Shown here piece after piece: positions 36,471 through 45,204 of a stretch of DNA of 63,293 nucleotides (the first letter of the stretch is position 1; every line of letters starts with the position of its first letter). The notes under the pieces are model-generated. The model was not told the origin of the DNA, searched no databases, and saw nothing but the letters and a program-made list of their open reading frames with translations. Where the stretch lies: positions 1 through 63,293 of the forward strand of contig RZZR01000004.1 of assembly GCA_009929795.1 (NCBI GenBank), read 5' to 3'. The position numbers and the translations under genes are program-made. The DNA is from Deltaproteobacteria bacterium. GTDB taxonomy: Bacteria > Desulfobacterota > Desulfovibrionia > Desulfovibrionales > Desulfomicrobiaceae.

Positions 36471-36822
36471 AAAGCGCAAAGCACCCTGTTTAGCGGAAAT
36501 GGCCCGCGCCGTTCGCAACCAATGCCTTTTTTGCCAGAATGGGCAGGCGTCTCTGGTTGCGTCCTGCGAGGACACTGACTGCCTTCTTCACCCCATTCGC
36601 CAAGGGCCCGGACTGACTTCGAGTCAGCCAACCCTTGACCGGATCATCGCCGCCTATTGCCGCACATGTTCCGACGATGTTGCCTCCTGCACAGGAGACA
36701 ACCCACTCCCCGGACATGACCCCTGCCCCTTGGCTCCCTTCAGGGTTCTGATCGAGGGCGATCCGCCCTCGCTTCAGGTTAAAAAAAAGGGAAGGACCAG
36801 TCAGCTGGTCCTTCCCTTATGA
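36415..36822 (+). CDS. Cysteine-rich unknown protein
   Basis: The 135-aa protein has ten or so cysteines in a zinc-finger-like arrangement: CLFCQNGQ, CEDTDCLLHP, YCRTCSDD and a terminal CPLAPFR. Paired Cys-x2-Cys and Cys-x4-Cys spacing suggests zinc or Fe-S binding. There is no signal peptide. The start may be ATG 36415, with AGG/GGA elements upstream, or ATG 36463 (MARKRKAPC). Its last 12 or so codons and stop lie within or just past the terminator hairpin of the convergent gene, so the C terminus may be partly dictated by that structure. Function unknown. Confidence 0.7.
   Translation: MLGPAVEAEKGNPAQGMARKRKAPCLAEMARAVRNQCLFCQNGQASLVASCEDTDCLLHPIRQGPGLTSSQPTLDRIIAAYCRTCSDDVASCTGDNPLPGHDPCPLAPFRVLIEGDPPSLQVKKKGRTSQLVLPL
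36781..36818 (-). terminator. Strong intrinsic terminator of the 115-aa gene
   Basis: A 14-bp perfect stem (AAGGGAAGGACCAG with its complement, 4-base loop) is followed on the minus strand by eight Ts. It ends the monocistronic gene at 36855-37202. It also lies inside the 3' end of the convergent plus-strand coding sequence. Confidence 0.93.
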
Positions 36823-36854
36823 AGCAACGGGCCACCGGCCCAAGATAATTTCCT

Positions 36855-37202
36855 TTATCCGTAAATCTTTACTTCCAGCCAGTCCCTGATCTCCGGATTG
36901 ATTCCGTACACGCCCTTTTGATGGCCGACTGAATCCATGAAAGGCTTGGCCAGTTCATCAGGCAGCCGTACCTTTGCCAACTCCTCGGCACCGTCGGAAT
37001 TTCTTCTCACAAGAAATACTGTCGGATGAGCCTGCCAAGTATCCACGACAAAGTATAACGACTCGTCATCCTTGCCCTTGACTCTGTTTTCGTATGATCC
37101 TCCGTAACCCGAATTGCCCCACTCCAGAAAAAGAGCCACAGCATCTTCCGGAGTCATCTCCCAGTCAAATATATGATTCCTGAAATCCTTAAAGCTGGCC
37201 AT
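36855..37202 (-). CDS. Unknown 115-aa cytosolic protein, own transcription unit
   Basis: The product begins MASFKDFRNHIFDWEMTPED and has no signal peptide, membrane segment or cysteine. It is acidic with several aromatic residues (GNSGYGGSYENRV, YFVVDTWQAHPTVFLVRR) and should be a small globular protein. I do not recognise the family. A perfect AAAGGAGGT ribosome site, a good promoter at 37239-37266 and a strong terminator at 36781-36818 indicate a discrete and probably highly expressed gene. It follows the dsr/cbiA cluster on the same strand, which may hint at a role in sulfur or energy metabolism, but nothing in the sequence proves it. Confidence 0.88.
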   Translation of the reverse strand: MASFKDFRNHIFDWEMTPEDAVALFLEWGNSGYGGSYENRVKGKDDESLYFVVDTWQAHPTVFLVRRNSDGAEELAKVRLPDELAKPFMDSVGHQKGVYGINPEIRDWLEVKIYG

Positions 37203-37238
37203 GGGTACCTCCTTTATTTCCAAATTATGCATAAGTTC

Positions 37239-37266
37239 ATTTTAGGAACTATTAGCAGGAAGTCAA
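37239..37266 (-). promoter_or_regulatory. Promoter of the 115-aa gene
   Basis: Minus-strand TTGACT (37261-37266) and TAAAAT (37239-37244) with a 16-base spacer form the best sigma-70-type promoter in the window. They lie about 35 bases before the ATG in an AT-rich gap after cbiA. Confidence 0.7.
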
Positions 37267-37286
37267 GGATTTTCGTGCGTACACTT

Positions 37287-38723
37287 TCAGGCACTCTTGG
37301 CGACGAATTTTTTCAATTTGTCGAAATTCTTTTTGGAACGCTGGAACGCTCTTGATGCATTGACAAAATTTACAGCCCAGCCGGGCACGCCTAATGCGTG
37401 GAGATGCGTGTAGGAGGCATAGGTGTTTTCGTGAACAAGTCCATCGTGACCGCTGTCCATGCCGACCCCCATGCTCATTTTAAGAACATATATCGGATTG
37501 ATGCCGTCATGGAACTGACAGGTGGAATAGTGAAATTCATGGCCGCTGAATGTAAAACCGACCTGAAAGAACGGATTCGGGACCACGACCGAGGCCTCGG
37601 TGTATCCATGCCCCTGGGGCCGGTGACAGAGACGTGTCGTGACAGGAAAAACTCCAGCCATGGGGTAGGTCCGATCGCCATATACCAAAGACCGCCCGAG
37701 ATACATGAAGCCGCCGCATTCAGCATAGATCGGAAGGCCTGAATCCGACAAATCCTTGACCCTTTGCCTGATGGTCTCCTGCTCGGCAAGCTTGTCGGCC
37801 ATTGTCTCGGGAAACCCCCCTCCAAGATACAGACCGTCGAGTTCCGGCCATTCATTCGGCTCCAGCAGACTCACTTGAACAAGTTTTGCCCCCTGTGCCT
37901 CCAACGCCTCGAGGTTCTCCCTGTAGTAAAACCAGAGGGCTGCGTCCCGGACAAAGCCGATGGTCACATTTTGGTTCCTACCCACTGCCTCAGGGAAAAG
38001 AGATAGTTGCGAATCAAGAAATGGAGGAGCCGCACAGGCCACAGACCAGATGGCCTCAAGATCGCAGGTTTCGCGGATGATTCTGGCCAGATCAGAAAAA
38101 AGGACTGTACCGCTCTCCATTTCCCGGTCCGAAGTAAGGCCCATGTGACGTTCAGGAATGGGGTTGTGACGGATCTTGGGCAGAGCCCCGAGAACAGGCA
38201 CATCGGTATAGGCTGTGATGCTGTCTCTAATGATCGCCCTGTGCCTGTCGCCGGCAGTTCTGTTAAGAATGACGCCAGCCAGGTGCATGTCAGGTTCAAA
38301 GGCCTGACAACCTTTGATGACCGCTGCCATGGTCCGGGTGATTTTCGTGCAATCGACAACAAGCAGAACCGGACAGTTTAGGATCCTGGCCAACTCAGAC
38401 GTCGAACAAGTTCCAGATGTGTTCTTTCCGTCGAACACTCCGCGGTTGCCCTCGATCAGAGCCAAATCACAGGTGATGGTTCGAGCCTTGAACAAGGCCC
38501 GAATGAGATCGGAGGAGAAGAGAAAAGGGTCCAGATTAGATGTGCTTTCCTGGCAGGACAAGCCCAACCAATTGGCATCAATGTAATCCGGGCCCTTTTT
38601 AAAAGGCTGGACAATCTTTCCGGACTCAACAAAGGCACGCCCCAGACCAAGACTGACAATAGTCTTGCCGGAGCCGCCGCTGAGTCCGGCCACGATCAGC
38701 CGCGGGCACATCCTGGAAGGCAT
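37287..38723 (-). CDS. cbiA: CbiA/DsrN-type glutamine-dependent amidase
   Basis: The 478-aa protein has the two-domain layout of cobyrinate a,c-diamide synthase: an ATP-binding domain with P-loop AGLSGGSGKT and KKGPDYIDA, and a C-terminal class I glutaminase-like domain with nucleophile YAECGGFMYLG. CbiA amidates corrin carboxylates. In dsr clusters the same family (DsrN) is thought to amidate siroheme, giving the siroamide cofactor of dissimilatory sulfite reductase. Position 72 bases after dsrD on the same strand supports the DsrN role, although a cobalamin role cannot be excluded. The C-terminal 25 residues are strongly basic. Confidence 0.93.
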   Translation of the reverse strand: MPSRMCPRLIVAGLSGGSGKTIVSLGLGRAFVESGKIVQPFKKGPDYIDANWLGLSCQESTSNLDPFLFSSDLIRALFKARTITCDLALIEGNRGVFDGKNTSGTCSTSELARILNCPVLLVVDCTKITRTMAAVIKGCQAFEPDMHLAGVILNRTAGDRHRAIIRDSITAYTDVPVLGALPKIRHNPIPERHMGLTSDREMESGTVLFSDLARIIRETCDLEAIWSVACAAPPFLDSQLSLFPEAVGRNQNVTIGFVRDAALWFYYRENLEALEAQGAKLVQVSLLEPNEWPELDGLYLGGGFPETMADKLAEQETIRQRVKDLSDSGLPIYAECGGFMYLGRSLVYGDRTYPMAGVFPVTTRLCHRPQGHGYTEASVVVPNPFFQVGFTFSGHEFHYSTCQFHDGINPIYVLKMSMGVGMDSGHDGLVHENTYASYTHLHALGVPGWAVNFVNASRAFQRSKKNFDKLKKFVAKSA

Positions 38724-38795
38724 GAGCTTTTCGGCCGATTCGTTATCGTTCGACCACGGCTTGAGGCACCCTGGTCTCGGAGTTCAAGTGGCGAT

Positions 38796-39038
38796 CTAGC
38801 TCTCGCCTTCGGCACCGGCCTGCTTGCCGGCTCCGGGCAGTCCGTACATGGTCGTGCTCCCGCTCGACCAATAGACGAGGCGCTCTTCAGTGACCAGCTC
38901 GTTGACGATTTTTTTTACGTCACGCATTTTCCTGTCCGGAAAAAGGTTGGACAGATCATTGAAATAGAACTTCGATTTTGAACCTTCCTTGGACTTGATA
39001 AAATCAATGATGATATCTTTATCTTTGGGGTCGGCCAT
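38796..39038 (-). CDS. dsrD: Dissimilatory sulfite reductase-associated protein DsrD
   Basis: The 80-aa protein has the DsrD winged-helix core (IIIDFIKSKEGSKSKFYFNDL, MRDVKKIVNELVTEERLVYWSSGSTTMYGL). DsrD occurs with the reductive type of dsrAB and is reported to stimulate DsrAB activity, so its presence indicates sulfate or sulfite reduction rather than sulfur oxidation. The acidic tail is short. It lies 63 bases after dsrB, with a GC-rich hairpin between, and has a GGAGGTAATTG ribosome site. Confidence 0.97.
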   Translation of the reverse strand: MADPKDKDIIIDFIKSKEGSKSKFYFNDLSNLFPDRKMRDVKKIVNELVTEERLVYWSSGSTTMYGLPGAGKQAGAEGES

Positions 39039-39065
39039 ACAATTACCTCCACAGTTGCGGCATCA

Positions 39066-39085
39066 GGGGGCCCTTCAGGGCCCCC
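39066..39085 (-). promoter_or_regulatory. GC-rich hairpin between dsrB and dsrD
   Basis: An 8-bp all-GC stem, GGGGGCCC/GGGCCCCC, with loop TGAA lies 16 bases after dsrB and 27 before dsrD. There is no U-run, so it is more likely an mRNA-stabilising or processing element that sets the dsrAB to dsrD ratio than a full terminator. Confidence 0.7.
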
Positions 39086-39101
39086 TTTCAGGCCATGTTC
39101 C

Positions 39102-40262
39102 TTAGAACTTGAAGTTCGTGGTCTGCCGCCAGGTGTAGTAGGCGGGATCACGGAAATCGTCGATCATATGTTCGCTGAATTCCAAACCAGTCTTCTCGAA
39201 GAACCGTTCCCAACCGATGCGCTCGGCCCAGTCGCCGACTCGCTCGTACTTGCGAGCGTCCTTGGCGTAGGTATCAACGATCTGCCGAATGACTTTGGCC
39301 AATGTGGGCCAGCGGGGCGGCTCGTTGGGAATGAAGGCCACGACAACCTTGGAGAACTTCGGATTGCTGATCCGGTTGGAGACCTTGCCGCCGGCCATGA
39401 TGACCAGTCCGTCACCCTCGGTGTCGGCCAGGGGCAGGGACGGGCACATGGTGTAGCAGTTGCCGCAGAACATGCAACGCTCTTCCTTGATGGCCACGGT
39501 CTTGACGGTCTTAGCCTCGCCCTTCTCCGTGGTGATGTCCATCTTGACCGGACGAATGGCGCCAACCGGGCAGGCAGCCACGGCCAGAGGAATCTCGCAC
39601 AGATTGTCGAGGTACTCGTGGTCGATCATCGGAGGCTTGCGGTGATAGCCGAGGATGGCGATGTCGGAGCAGTGAACGGCCCCGCACATGTTCAGGCAGC
39701 AGGCCATGGATATGCGGACCTGGGCCGGCATGCGCATCTCCTGAAACTCCTCGAACAATTCGTCCAGAACGACCTTGACCGTTCCGGAGGCGTCCGTGGC
39801 CGGGGTATGGCAATGGACCCAACCCTGGGTGTGGACGATGTTCGTGATGCCGGCACCGGTACCGCCGACCGGGAACTTGTGTCCGCCGGTGGACTGCTTC
39901 TGGTCGTTCAGGAACTTTTTAAGATTCTTGGCCTCGTCCAGGGTGGTGACCATGAACTCGATGTTGTTCCGGGTCGTGAACCGCATATGGCCGCCGCAAA
40001 ACTTGTCGGCGATGTCGCAGATCTCGCGGATGTGGCCAACGCTCATCAAGCGAGCGCCGCCGCAGCGGACCGTGTAGACCTCGTCGCCGGACTCGGCCTT
40101 GTGCATGAGAACACCGGGCTCGACGATTTCGTGCCACAGCCATTTGCCCTTGTTCTTGGCGATGACCGGGGGCAGGAAATCGGTGAAGTGGCGGGGACCG
40201 ATGTCCGTGATCCGGTTCTCCATCGGTTTGTCGGGATTGTATCCAGAAGAAATGAAAGCCAT
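39102..40262 (-). CDS. dsrB: Dissimilatory sulfite reductase beta subunit
   Basis: The 386-aa subunit has siroheme/[4Fe-4S] cysteines in [14 protein letters not shown], the ferredoxin-domain cysteines in [12 protein letters not shown] and the sulfite-binding TRNNIEF region. With DsrA it forms the alpha2-beta2 enzyme that reduces sulfite in the cytoplasm, passing sulfur to DsrC. DsrC is not encoded in this window. It follows dsrA by 14 bases. Confidence 0.98.
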   Translation of the reverse strand: MAFISSGYNPDKPMENRITDIGPRHFTDFLPPVIAKNKGKWLWHEIVEPGVLMHKAESGDEVYTVRCGGARLMSVGHIREICDIADKFCGGHMRFTTRNNIEFMVTTLDEAKNLKKFLNDQKQSTGGHKFPVGGTGAGITNIVHTQGWVHCHTPATDASGTVKVVLDELFEEFQEMRMPAQVRISMACCLNMCGAVHCSDIAILGYHRKPPMIDHEYLDNLCEIPLAVAACPVGAIRPVKMDITTEKGEAKTVKTVAIKEERCMFCGNCYTMCPSLPLADTEGDGLVIMAGGKVSNRISNPKFSKVVVAFIPNEPPRWPTLAKVIRQIVDTYAKDARKYERVGDWAERIGWERFFEKTGLEFSEHMIDDFRDPAYYTWRQTTNFKF

Positions 40263-40276
40263 GTTCGCTACCTCCC

Positions 40277-41590
40277 TTATCTCAGATGGTGTTTCCGGAA
40301 CTCGTTGATGTCACGCTTCCAACCGCCGGGCACGTCTTCTTCCTTCCAGAAGATGTACGGGTTGTGCCTGGGCTCCTGAACGTGCTGCGGAATTGCCTTC
40401 ATGTTCACGGACTCGAGGAGCCTCTGGAAGCCCTGACGCTTGATCAGTTCGCCCAGACGCTCGCGGTTCTTCCCCTCTTCCATCCACCAGTCCCAGATGC
40501 CCTCAATGATCTCCTTGATCTCGTCGTAGGGCTCCTCGACCTTGATGAAGGGTACCAGCAAGGAACCCATCTGGGCGCCGTCCAGGATCGGGGCCTTGGC
40601 ACCGACCAGGATGGACAGGCCGCGGTCGTTGCCGATCCGCAGGGCCCTGGGCATGACGTTCAGACAATGCATGCAGCGGGTGCACTCACGGTCGTTGATT
40701 TTCAGCTTGCCGTCTTCGATCCACATGCACTCGGTGGGACAGAGATCGATGACTTCCTTCTGAATATCGAACGGACCCCAGTCACGGCCGGCATGGGCGC
40801 CGCCGTTGGGGGCGATCTCACCGCCGATGTAGGCGGCCACGGCTTCCTGATCGATGCGAATCTGGTCACGCCATGTGCCGACAAAGGCCATGTCCGAACG
40901 GGCGATGGATGCCACACAGCAGTTGGGACAGCCGTCGAACTTGAACTTGAACTTGTAGGGGAAGGCAGGACGGTGGAGTTCGTCCTGGTATTCCTGGGTC
41001 ATGGTGTAGCAGAGCTCTTGGGTGTCGTAGCAGGCCCACTCACAACGGGACTCGCCCAGACAGGTGGCCGGGGTGCGCAGGTTGGAACCTGAACCGCCAA
41101 GGTCTTGATTCAGGGTGTGGGTCAGTTCGAAGAAAATCTCTTCCAACTGGGGGGTGGTGGTGCCCAGGAAGACGATGTCCCCGGTGGCGCCGTGCATGTT
41201 GGTCAGACCTGACCCGCGGAACTCCCAAAGGTCGCACAGCTGACGGAGAAACTCACTGCTGTAGTATTTGCCGGCTGGCTGGTTGACCCGCATGGTGTGG
41301 AAGTGGGCCACGCCCGGAAACATTGTGGGCTGGTCGCAGTACCGGCCGATGACGCCGCCGCCGTAGCCAAAAACGCCGACGATGCCGCCGTGCTTCCAGT
41401 GAGTCCGGCCCTGTTCGTAGGACAGTTCCAGAACGCCCAGCAAATCGTCACAGACGTCGACGGGAATCTGAAACTCGACGTTCTTTTCGTTTTTGTGACG
41501 ACGCTCGGCCTCTTCCTTGATGTCCGTGACAAAGCTCGGCCATGGACCGCTCTGCAGCTGGTCCAAAAGAGGGGTTTGATGTTTAGCCAT
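40277..41590 (-). CDS. dsrA: Dissimilatory sulfite reductase alpha subunit
   Basis: The 437-aa subunit begins [12 protein letters not shown] and contains the conserved [14 protein letters not shown] and [13 protein letters not shown] cluster motifs around the siroheme and the inserted ferredoxin domain [19 protein letters not shown]. Its length and motifs match the reductive bacterial type. A strong AAAGGAGGATG ribosome site precedes the ATG. dsrB follows directly, then dsrD and the CbiA-like gene, the standard order in Desulfovibrionales. Confidence 0.98.
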   Translation of the reverse strand: MAKHQTPLLDQLQSGPWPSFVTDIKEEAERRHKNEKNVEFQIPVDVCDDLLGVLELSYEQGRTHWKHGGIVGVFGYGGGVIGRYCDQPTMFPGVAHFHTMRVNQPAGKYYSSEFLRQLCDLWEFRGSGLTNMHGATGDIVFLGTTTPQLEEIFFELTHTLNQDLGGSGSNLRTPATCLGESRCEWACYDTQELCYTMTQEYQDELHRPAFPYKFKFKFDGCPNCCVASIARSDMAFVGTWRDQIRIDQEAVAAYIGGEIAPNGGAHAGRDWGPFDIQKEVIDLCPTECMWIEDGKLKINDRECTRCMHCLNVMPRALRIGNDRGLSILVGAKAPILDGAQMGSLLVPFIKVEEPYDEIKEIIEGIWDWWMEEGKNRERLGELIKRQGFQRLLESVNMKAIPQHVQEPRHNPYIFWKEEDVPGGWKRDINEFRKHHLR

Positions 41591-41812
41591 TGCACATCCT
41601 CCTTTAAGAGTTAAAACCTGACTTCTCGGTTTGCGCGACCGAAGGCGGGCACGGCCCTTATTCGGCCACCTGACGACAAAACCATCGATCTATGTTCGTG
41701 GAGTAAACACCTGTGAAGAGTTGCTCAAAATGCCTGTTTTGTCAATGGAAAATCCGAAAGACTCTTCGCTGGAAAACCTTCTAGTCAATCTGACCCTAAG
41801 CCCCTTTCCTTC
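41591..41812 (-). promoter_or_regulatory. Leader region upstream of dsrA
   Basis: This 222-base gap separates dsrA from the upstream TPR gene. On the minus strand a TTGACA (41740-41745) is present, but the sequence 17 bases further (AACTCT) is a poor -10 box, so the promoter assignment is tentative. No terminator for the TPR gene is visible, so read-through into dsrAB is possible. Confidence 0.4.
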
Positions 41813-42424
41813 CTAGCGATACGGAGCGATCTCCTCGAGAAAACGCTCTTCGACCTCGTAGCCAGTTTCCACGGCCTTGTCGAAATATTCGATGGCCTTC
41901 TTCATGTCGTTCATCTCAAGATAGGCGATGCCGAGGTTGTTCCAAGCCGGACCGAATGTGGGCTCCTGGTCCACGACCCGCTCGCATTCCTGGATGCACG
42001 ACGTATGATCGCCCTGAAGGAGATATGCCCCTGCGAGACTGGTCCGAGCCTGAATGAACTGCGGATCGAAAGACAGGGCCCGGCGCAGTGATCCGATGGC
42101 CTTGTCAATCTCCTTGCGCTGAAGATGAATGAATCCGATGTTTCCGTGCGGAACCGCAAAGCGAGGACGAATTTTGGCCGCCTGCTGGTTGAAACTCATA
42201 CAGGCATCCAGATCCCCCCGATGCATAGCTATACCGCCAAGCTGGACATAGGCCTCGGACAGTTCAGGGTTGAGCCGGATGGCCTGGATCAGCGAAGACT
42301 CAGCCGAGTCCAAATCCCGCTTGCCGATATAGGCCACGCCGAGGTTGTAGTGCAGAGTCGAATTTTTGGGATCATTCTCCAGCTGCGCCTTGTATTCCTT
42401 GATCATCTTGTCGGCAACACTCAT
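41813..42424 (-). CDS. TPR protein upstream of dsrA
   Basis: The 203-aa protein is made of about five tandem tetratricopeptide repeats, for instance around STLHYNLGVAYIGKRDLDSA, RFAVPHGNIGFIHLQRKEID and FGPAWNNLGIAYLEMNDMKK. It has no signal peptide and should be a cytosolic adaptor. ATG 42424 (MSVADKMIKEY) has a GGAG site 6 bases upstream; an ATG 18 bases earlier would overlap the preceding gene. It lies in the group of uncharacterised genes between dsrMKJOP-ferredoxin and dsrAB, so it may help assemble or regulate sulfite reductase, but this is inference. Confidence 0.9.
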   Translation of the reverse strand: MSVADKMIKEYKAQLENDPKNSTLHYNLGVAYIGKRDLDSAESSLIQAIRLNPELSEAYVQLGGIAMHRGDLDACMSFNQQAAKIRPRFAVPHGNIGFIHLQRKEIDKAIGSLRRALSFDPQFIQARTSLAGAYLLQGDHTSCIQECERVVDQEPTFGPAWNNLGIAYLEMNDMKKAIEYFDKAVETGYEVEERFLEEIAPYR

Positions 42425-42438
42425 CTCTCGCTCCGTTC

Positions 42439-42798
42439 TCATGTTTCCCAGAAGGACTTTCCTTCCCGGTCAAGAAGTTCCTTGTACCAAAGGCAGAAAT
42501 CGAAAACCCCCCGGCAACGCTCATCCCGGCTGACCAGAGTCAGACAAAACTCAAGCACGGACTGTCCATAGGCCGCACTATAATTATCCGGCTGTGTTTC
42601 ATGCATAAAATCTCGAAATAATTGCTGAGTGGTCCTCCGAGTTACGTCTGTCCTGATCTCAATGGGATCCTTTGGGAGTTGAAACGGATCCCACTTGTCA
42701 TAGCCAATCCGATCGATGAACTTCTTTCGACGAGGTGAAAGACGCTCGAAAATCGCTTTTTTTTGCTCTTCGTGCTCGGGGGTCATCGCGTTAGACAT
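42439..42798 (-). CDS. Unknown 119-aa protein in the dsr region
   Basis: The translation from ATG 42798 (MSNAMTPEHEEQKKAIFERL) is helical and charged. A conserved-looking stretch RKKFIDRIGYDKWDPFQLPKDPIEIRTD is followed by a helix with two Cys (FCLTLV, RCRGVFDFCLWYKELLD). No membrane segment or known motif is seen. It begins 4 bases after the YkgJ-type gene and ends 14 bases before the TPR gene, so the three are probably co-transcribed. Function unknown. Confidence 0.78.
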   Translation of the reverse strand: MSNAMTPEHEEQKKAIFERLSPRRKKFIDRIGYDKWDPFQLPKDPIEIRTDVTRRTTQQLFRDFMHETQPDNYSAAYGQSVLEFCLTLVSRDERCRGVFDFCLWYKELLDREGKSFWET

Positions 42799-42802
42799 GG
42801 GC

Positions 42803-43498
42803 TCACCGATCTGCGCTTGGTATTGTGCCGGTTTCGTCGTCATTGTCACATTGACCCTGAACACCGAGGTATTCGGCGTCGTATTTGGTCAAAAGTGCCG
42901 TGGACACCGGAACCAAGTATTTCTCAAGCTCCGGGTAGATCGACCCGATTCTGGCCGCTAGATCTCGGCTCATTTCCATAAGTTGGTCGTGAAGCCGATC
43001 CATATTCACGGCCGGGTATCGTTCTCCGCCGACAAACCCGCTCATCCCGCAGGTTCTGGAATCGGCCCCTATCTGCATGGGCACCCCGTACAGTCGGCAG
43101 GTCAATGGTCTTTCGTCGTACAATTCGCAGGAATTGTCCTCGGACAAGAGCGGACACCTGATCCTAGCCTCACCGGCCTCGCGCAGAATCTCCTCGGTGG
43201 AGACCCCTGCTTCGGATTTCTTAAACAATTGCTTCTTGATCTTGTATGCTTGCCGGTCGGCCTTATCGGCCCGAATCAGGATATCCTGTCTTCTATCCTC
43301 ATCGAGACCAGCAAAGGCTCTGTTGAGATGCAAGGCCTCGATCAGGGACACGTCGAACATGGCGTGACAACAATCACTGCACCCCAGGGAACAGGAAACG
43401 CAACTCGGGTGATTCTGGGTCACCTGGACGAAAATTTGATCGACCCGACTTTGCAGAGCCTTGTAACGGTCGATAATATCATGACAATCTGAGAGCAT
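42803..43498 (-). CDS. YkgJ-type cysteine cluster protein
   Basis: The 231-aa protein carries the YkgJ-family metal-site pattern: CSLGCSDCCHAMFDVSLIEA near residue 36, then RCPLLSEDNSCELYDERPLTCRLYG near 115 and a further Cys in SRTCGMSG. These cysteines are thought to bind zinc or an Fe-S cluster. The family is common but functionally unclear. The gene starts a new unit after the ferredoxin terminator and is followed by the 119-aa unknown and the TPR gene, all between the two dsr blocks. Confidence 0.88.
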   Translation of the reverse strand: MLSDCHDIIDRYKALQSRVDQIFVQVTQNHPSCVSCSLGCSDCCHAMFDVSLIEALHLNRAFAGLDEDRRQDILIRADKADRQAYKIKKQLFKKSEAGVSTEEILREAGEARIRCPLLSEDNSCELYDERPLTCRLYGVPMQIGADSRTCGMSGFVGGERYPAVNMDRLHDQLMEMSRDLAARIGSIYPELEKYLVPVSTALLTKYDAEYLGVQGQCDNDDETGTIPSADR

Positions 43499-43570
43499 AT
43501 GCCACCCGGGAGCTATTCAATTTAAGAGAAAAACCCGGACATATCCTTGAGGAACCGCCGGAAAATGAAC

Positions 43571-43610
43571 AAAAACGGCGCCCGCCATGCCGAGCAGAGG
43601 GCGAGCGCCG
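43571..43610 (-). terminator. Terminator after the ferredoxin gene
   Basis: An 11-bp stem (CGGCGCTCGCC with GGCGGGCGCCG, one G-U pair, 13-base loop) followed by TTTTT on the minus strand lies 20 bases after the ferredoxin stop. It marks the end of the dsrMKJOP-ferredoxin transcript and separates it from the YkgJ unit. Confidence 0.85.
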
Positions 43611-43630
43611 CGCTGATCGAAACAGGAGAA

Positions 43631-43819
43631 CTAATTTTCGGTGACGGTGATGGCTTCCTGCTCGCAGACCTCGACGCATGACTCGCAGCCGAGGCACTCT
43701 TCTTCGTTCACTGGAACGGCCTTGCCGTCCTGAAGCTCGTAAACCTCTACCGGGCAGACATCCACACACTCGCCACAGCCAATGCACTTTTCATGATCGA
43801 CGGAAACTTCGTAACCCAT
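43631..43819 (-). CDS. 2[4Fe-4S] ferredoxin next to dsrMKJOP
   Basis: The 62-aa protein has two classical cluster motifs, CIGCGECVDVCP and CLGCESCVEVCE, each able to bind a [4Fe-4S] centre. A GGAGG site precedes ATG 43819; a longer frame upstream is non-coding. It lies 216 bases after dsrP and just before a terminator, so it is probably co-expressed with the membrane complex. It is a natural candidate electron carrier between DsrK or other donors and the cytoplasmic sulfite reductase. Confidence 0.95.
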   Translation of the reverse strand: MGYEVSVDHEKCIGCGECVDVCPVEVYELQDGKAVPVNEEECLGCESCVEVCEQEAITVTEN

Positions 43820-43958
43820 TGTGTACCTCCAATTGAAATCTTGAGAATCCGGTTTGCTTGGAAAACCCGGGATGCCCGGCCTTCCGGGCAAAACCGCTGT
43901 TCCCATACACACGGTCGCGGCCGATGTAAACATAAAGATGCCCTGCCCGCGTCGTGGA

Positions 43959-43979
43959 CCGGTTCATCATTTGAACCGG
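43959..43979 (-). promoter_or_regulatory. Hairpin between dsrP and the ferredoxin gene
   Basis: CCGGTTCA and TGAACCGG with a 5-base loop lie in the 216-base gap after dsrP. There is no U-run. A second small GC hairpin (CCCGG/CCGGG) lies closer to the ferredoxin start. These may adjust ferredoxin expression relative to the membrane complex. Confidence 0.5.
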
Positions 43980-44035
43980 GGCAGCAATTCCACCTTCATA
44001 CCCCAAGCCGGACCGTACAGCCTTTTTGCCTTCGA

Positions 44036-45193
44036 TTAGGCTTCCACTTCCTGCTTGACCCCTATGGCCACCTTGTACATGACCGTAAGGACCAGGAATC
44101 CCGTGGCGTAGATTCCGAGAGAGACTCCCAGTTCAAGGGCCGTTGGCACATACTCGGTTACCTCGTGCAGAGGGTTGGGAACGAATCCGCCCCCAATCAT
44201 GCCCAGGCCCTTGTCGATCCACGCCCCGATAAAGACCAGGATACAGCCAATGATCAGCATGTTGTCGCTCTTACGGTTCTTGGGGACCAGAAGGATGAGT
44301 ATGCCCGACAGGCCCATGATCATGGCCGTCCACATCCAGGGCACCAAAACGCCGTGTCCGTGGTACCCGAAAAACAGGTACTGGAGGTGGGCCATGTGCG
44401 ACGGTATCTGGCTGTAAGTCACTGTGAAGACTTCACACAGAAATAGGAAGATGTTGACGCTCATAGCGTAGACAACGGTCTTGCCCAGCACAGCCAGAAC
44501 GTCCTTGCCCGGATCAAACTTGGTGAAAATCTTGGCGATGTAGGTCACCAGAATAAGGAAAGCTGGGCCGGCGGCAAAAGCTGAAGCCAGGAAGCGGGCC
44601 GCCAGGACAGCCGTCAGCCAGTACCCGCGGCCGGGAAGACCGGCATACAGAAAAGCTGTGACCGTGTGGATGCTGACCGCCCAGGGAATGGACAGATAGA
44701 TGAAAAACTTGATCCAGTTCGGCGGAGCCACTTCCTTGCGTTCGGCCTGCAGAGTTACCCATCCTACAAGGATGTTGATAAAAAGATATCCGTTCAGCAC
44801 GACCATGTCCCAGAACAGGATAGAGTTGGGCGTCGGATGCAGGATCACGTTCATCAGTCGCTGAGGAGAACCCAGGTCCGCCACGATGAACAAAAGGCAG
44901 AGAATGACCATGGCCACTGCGTTGAATTCCCCAAGGATTAGAATCTTGCCAAATTTCTGGTAGTGATGAAGGTATTTTGGAATGACCAGCATGACCGCCG
45001 AGGCGGCCACGCCGACCAAAAAGGTGAACTGGGCGATGTAGAAGCCCCAGGACACGTCCCTGCTCATGCCGGTGATGGTCAGTCCCTGGGTGAGCTGCTG
45101 CCAGTAGCACAGACCGCCCACGGCCATCAGAACCAGCAGGAGGGACAACCAGCCCCAGTAAATTTTTCCGCCTGTAAGTGCCTTCTCAAGCAT
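44036..45193 (-). CDS. dsrP: DsrP, NrfD-type membrane subunit of DsrMKJOP
   Basis: The 385-aa protein has about ten hydrophobic segments and the NrfD/PsrC pattern (ISWGFYIAQFTFLVG-like DVSWGFYIAQFTF near residue 45, then DLGSPQRLMNVI). It is the quinone-interacting membrane subunit that pairs with the Fe-S protein DsrO. It follows dsrO by 11 bases and ends the dsrMKJOP block. Confidence 0.96.
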   Translation of the reverse strand: MLEKALTGGKIYWGWLSLLLVLMAVGGLCYWQQLTQGLTITGMSRDVSWGFYIAQFTFLVGVAASAVMLVIPKYLHHYQKFGKILILGEFNAVAMVILCLLFIVADLGSPQRLMNVILHPTPNSILFWDMVVLNGYLFINILVGWVTLQAERKEVAPPNWIKFFIYLSIPWAVSIHTVTAFLYAGLPGRGYWLTAVLAARFLASAFAAGPAFLILVTYIAKIFTKFDPGKDVLAVLGKTVVYAMSVNIFLFLCEVFTVTYSQIPSHMAHLQYLFFGYHGHGVLVPWMWTAMIMGLSGILILLVPKNRKSDNMLIIGCILVFIGAWIDKGLGMIGGGFVPNPLHEVTEYVPTALELGVSLGIYATGFLVLTVMYKVAIGVKQEVEA

Positions 45194-45204
45194 AGCGTCC
45201 CCCT

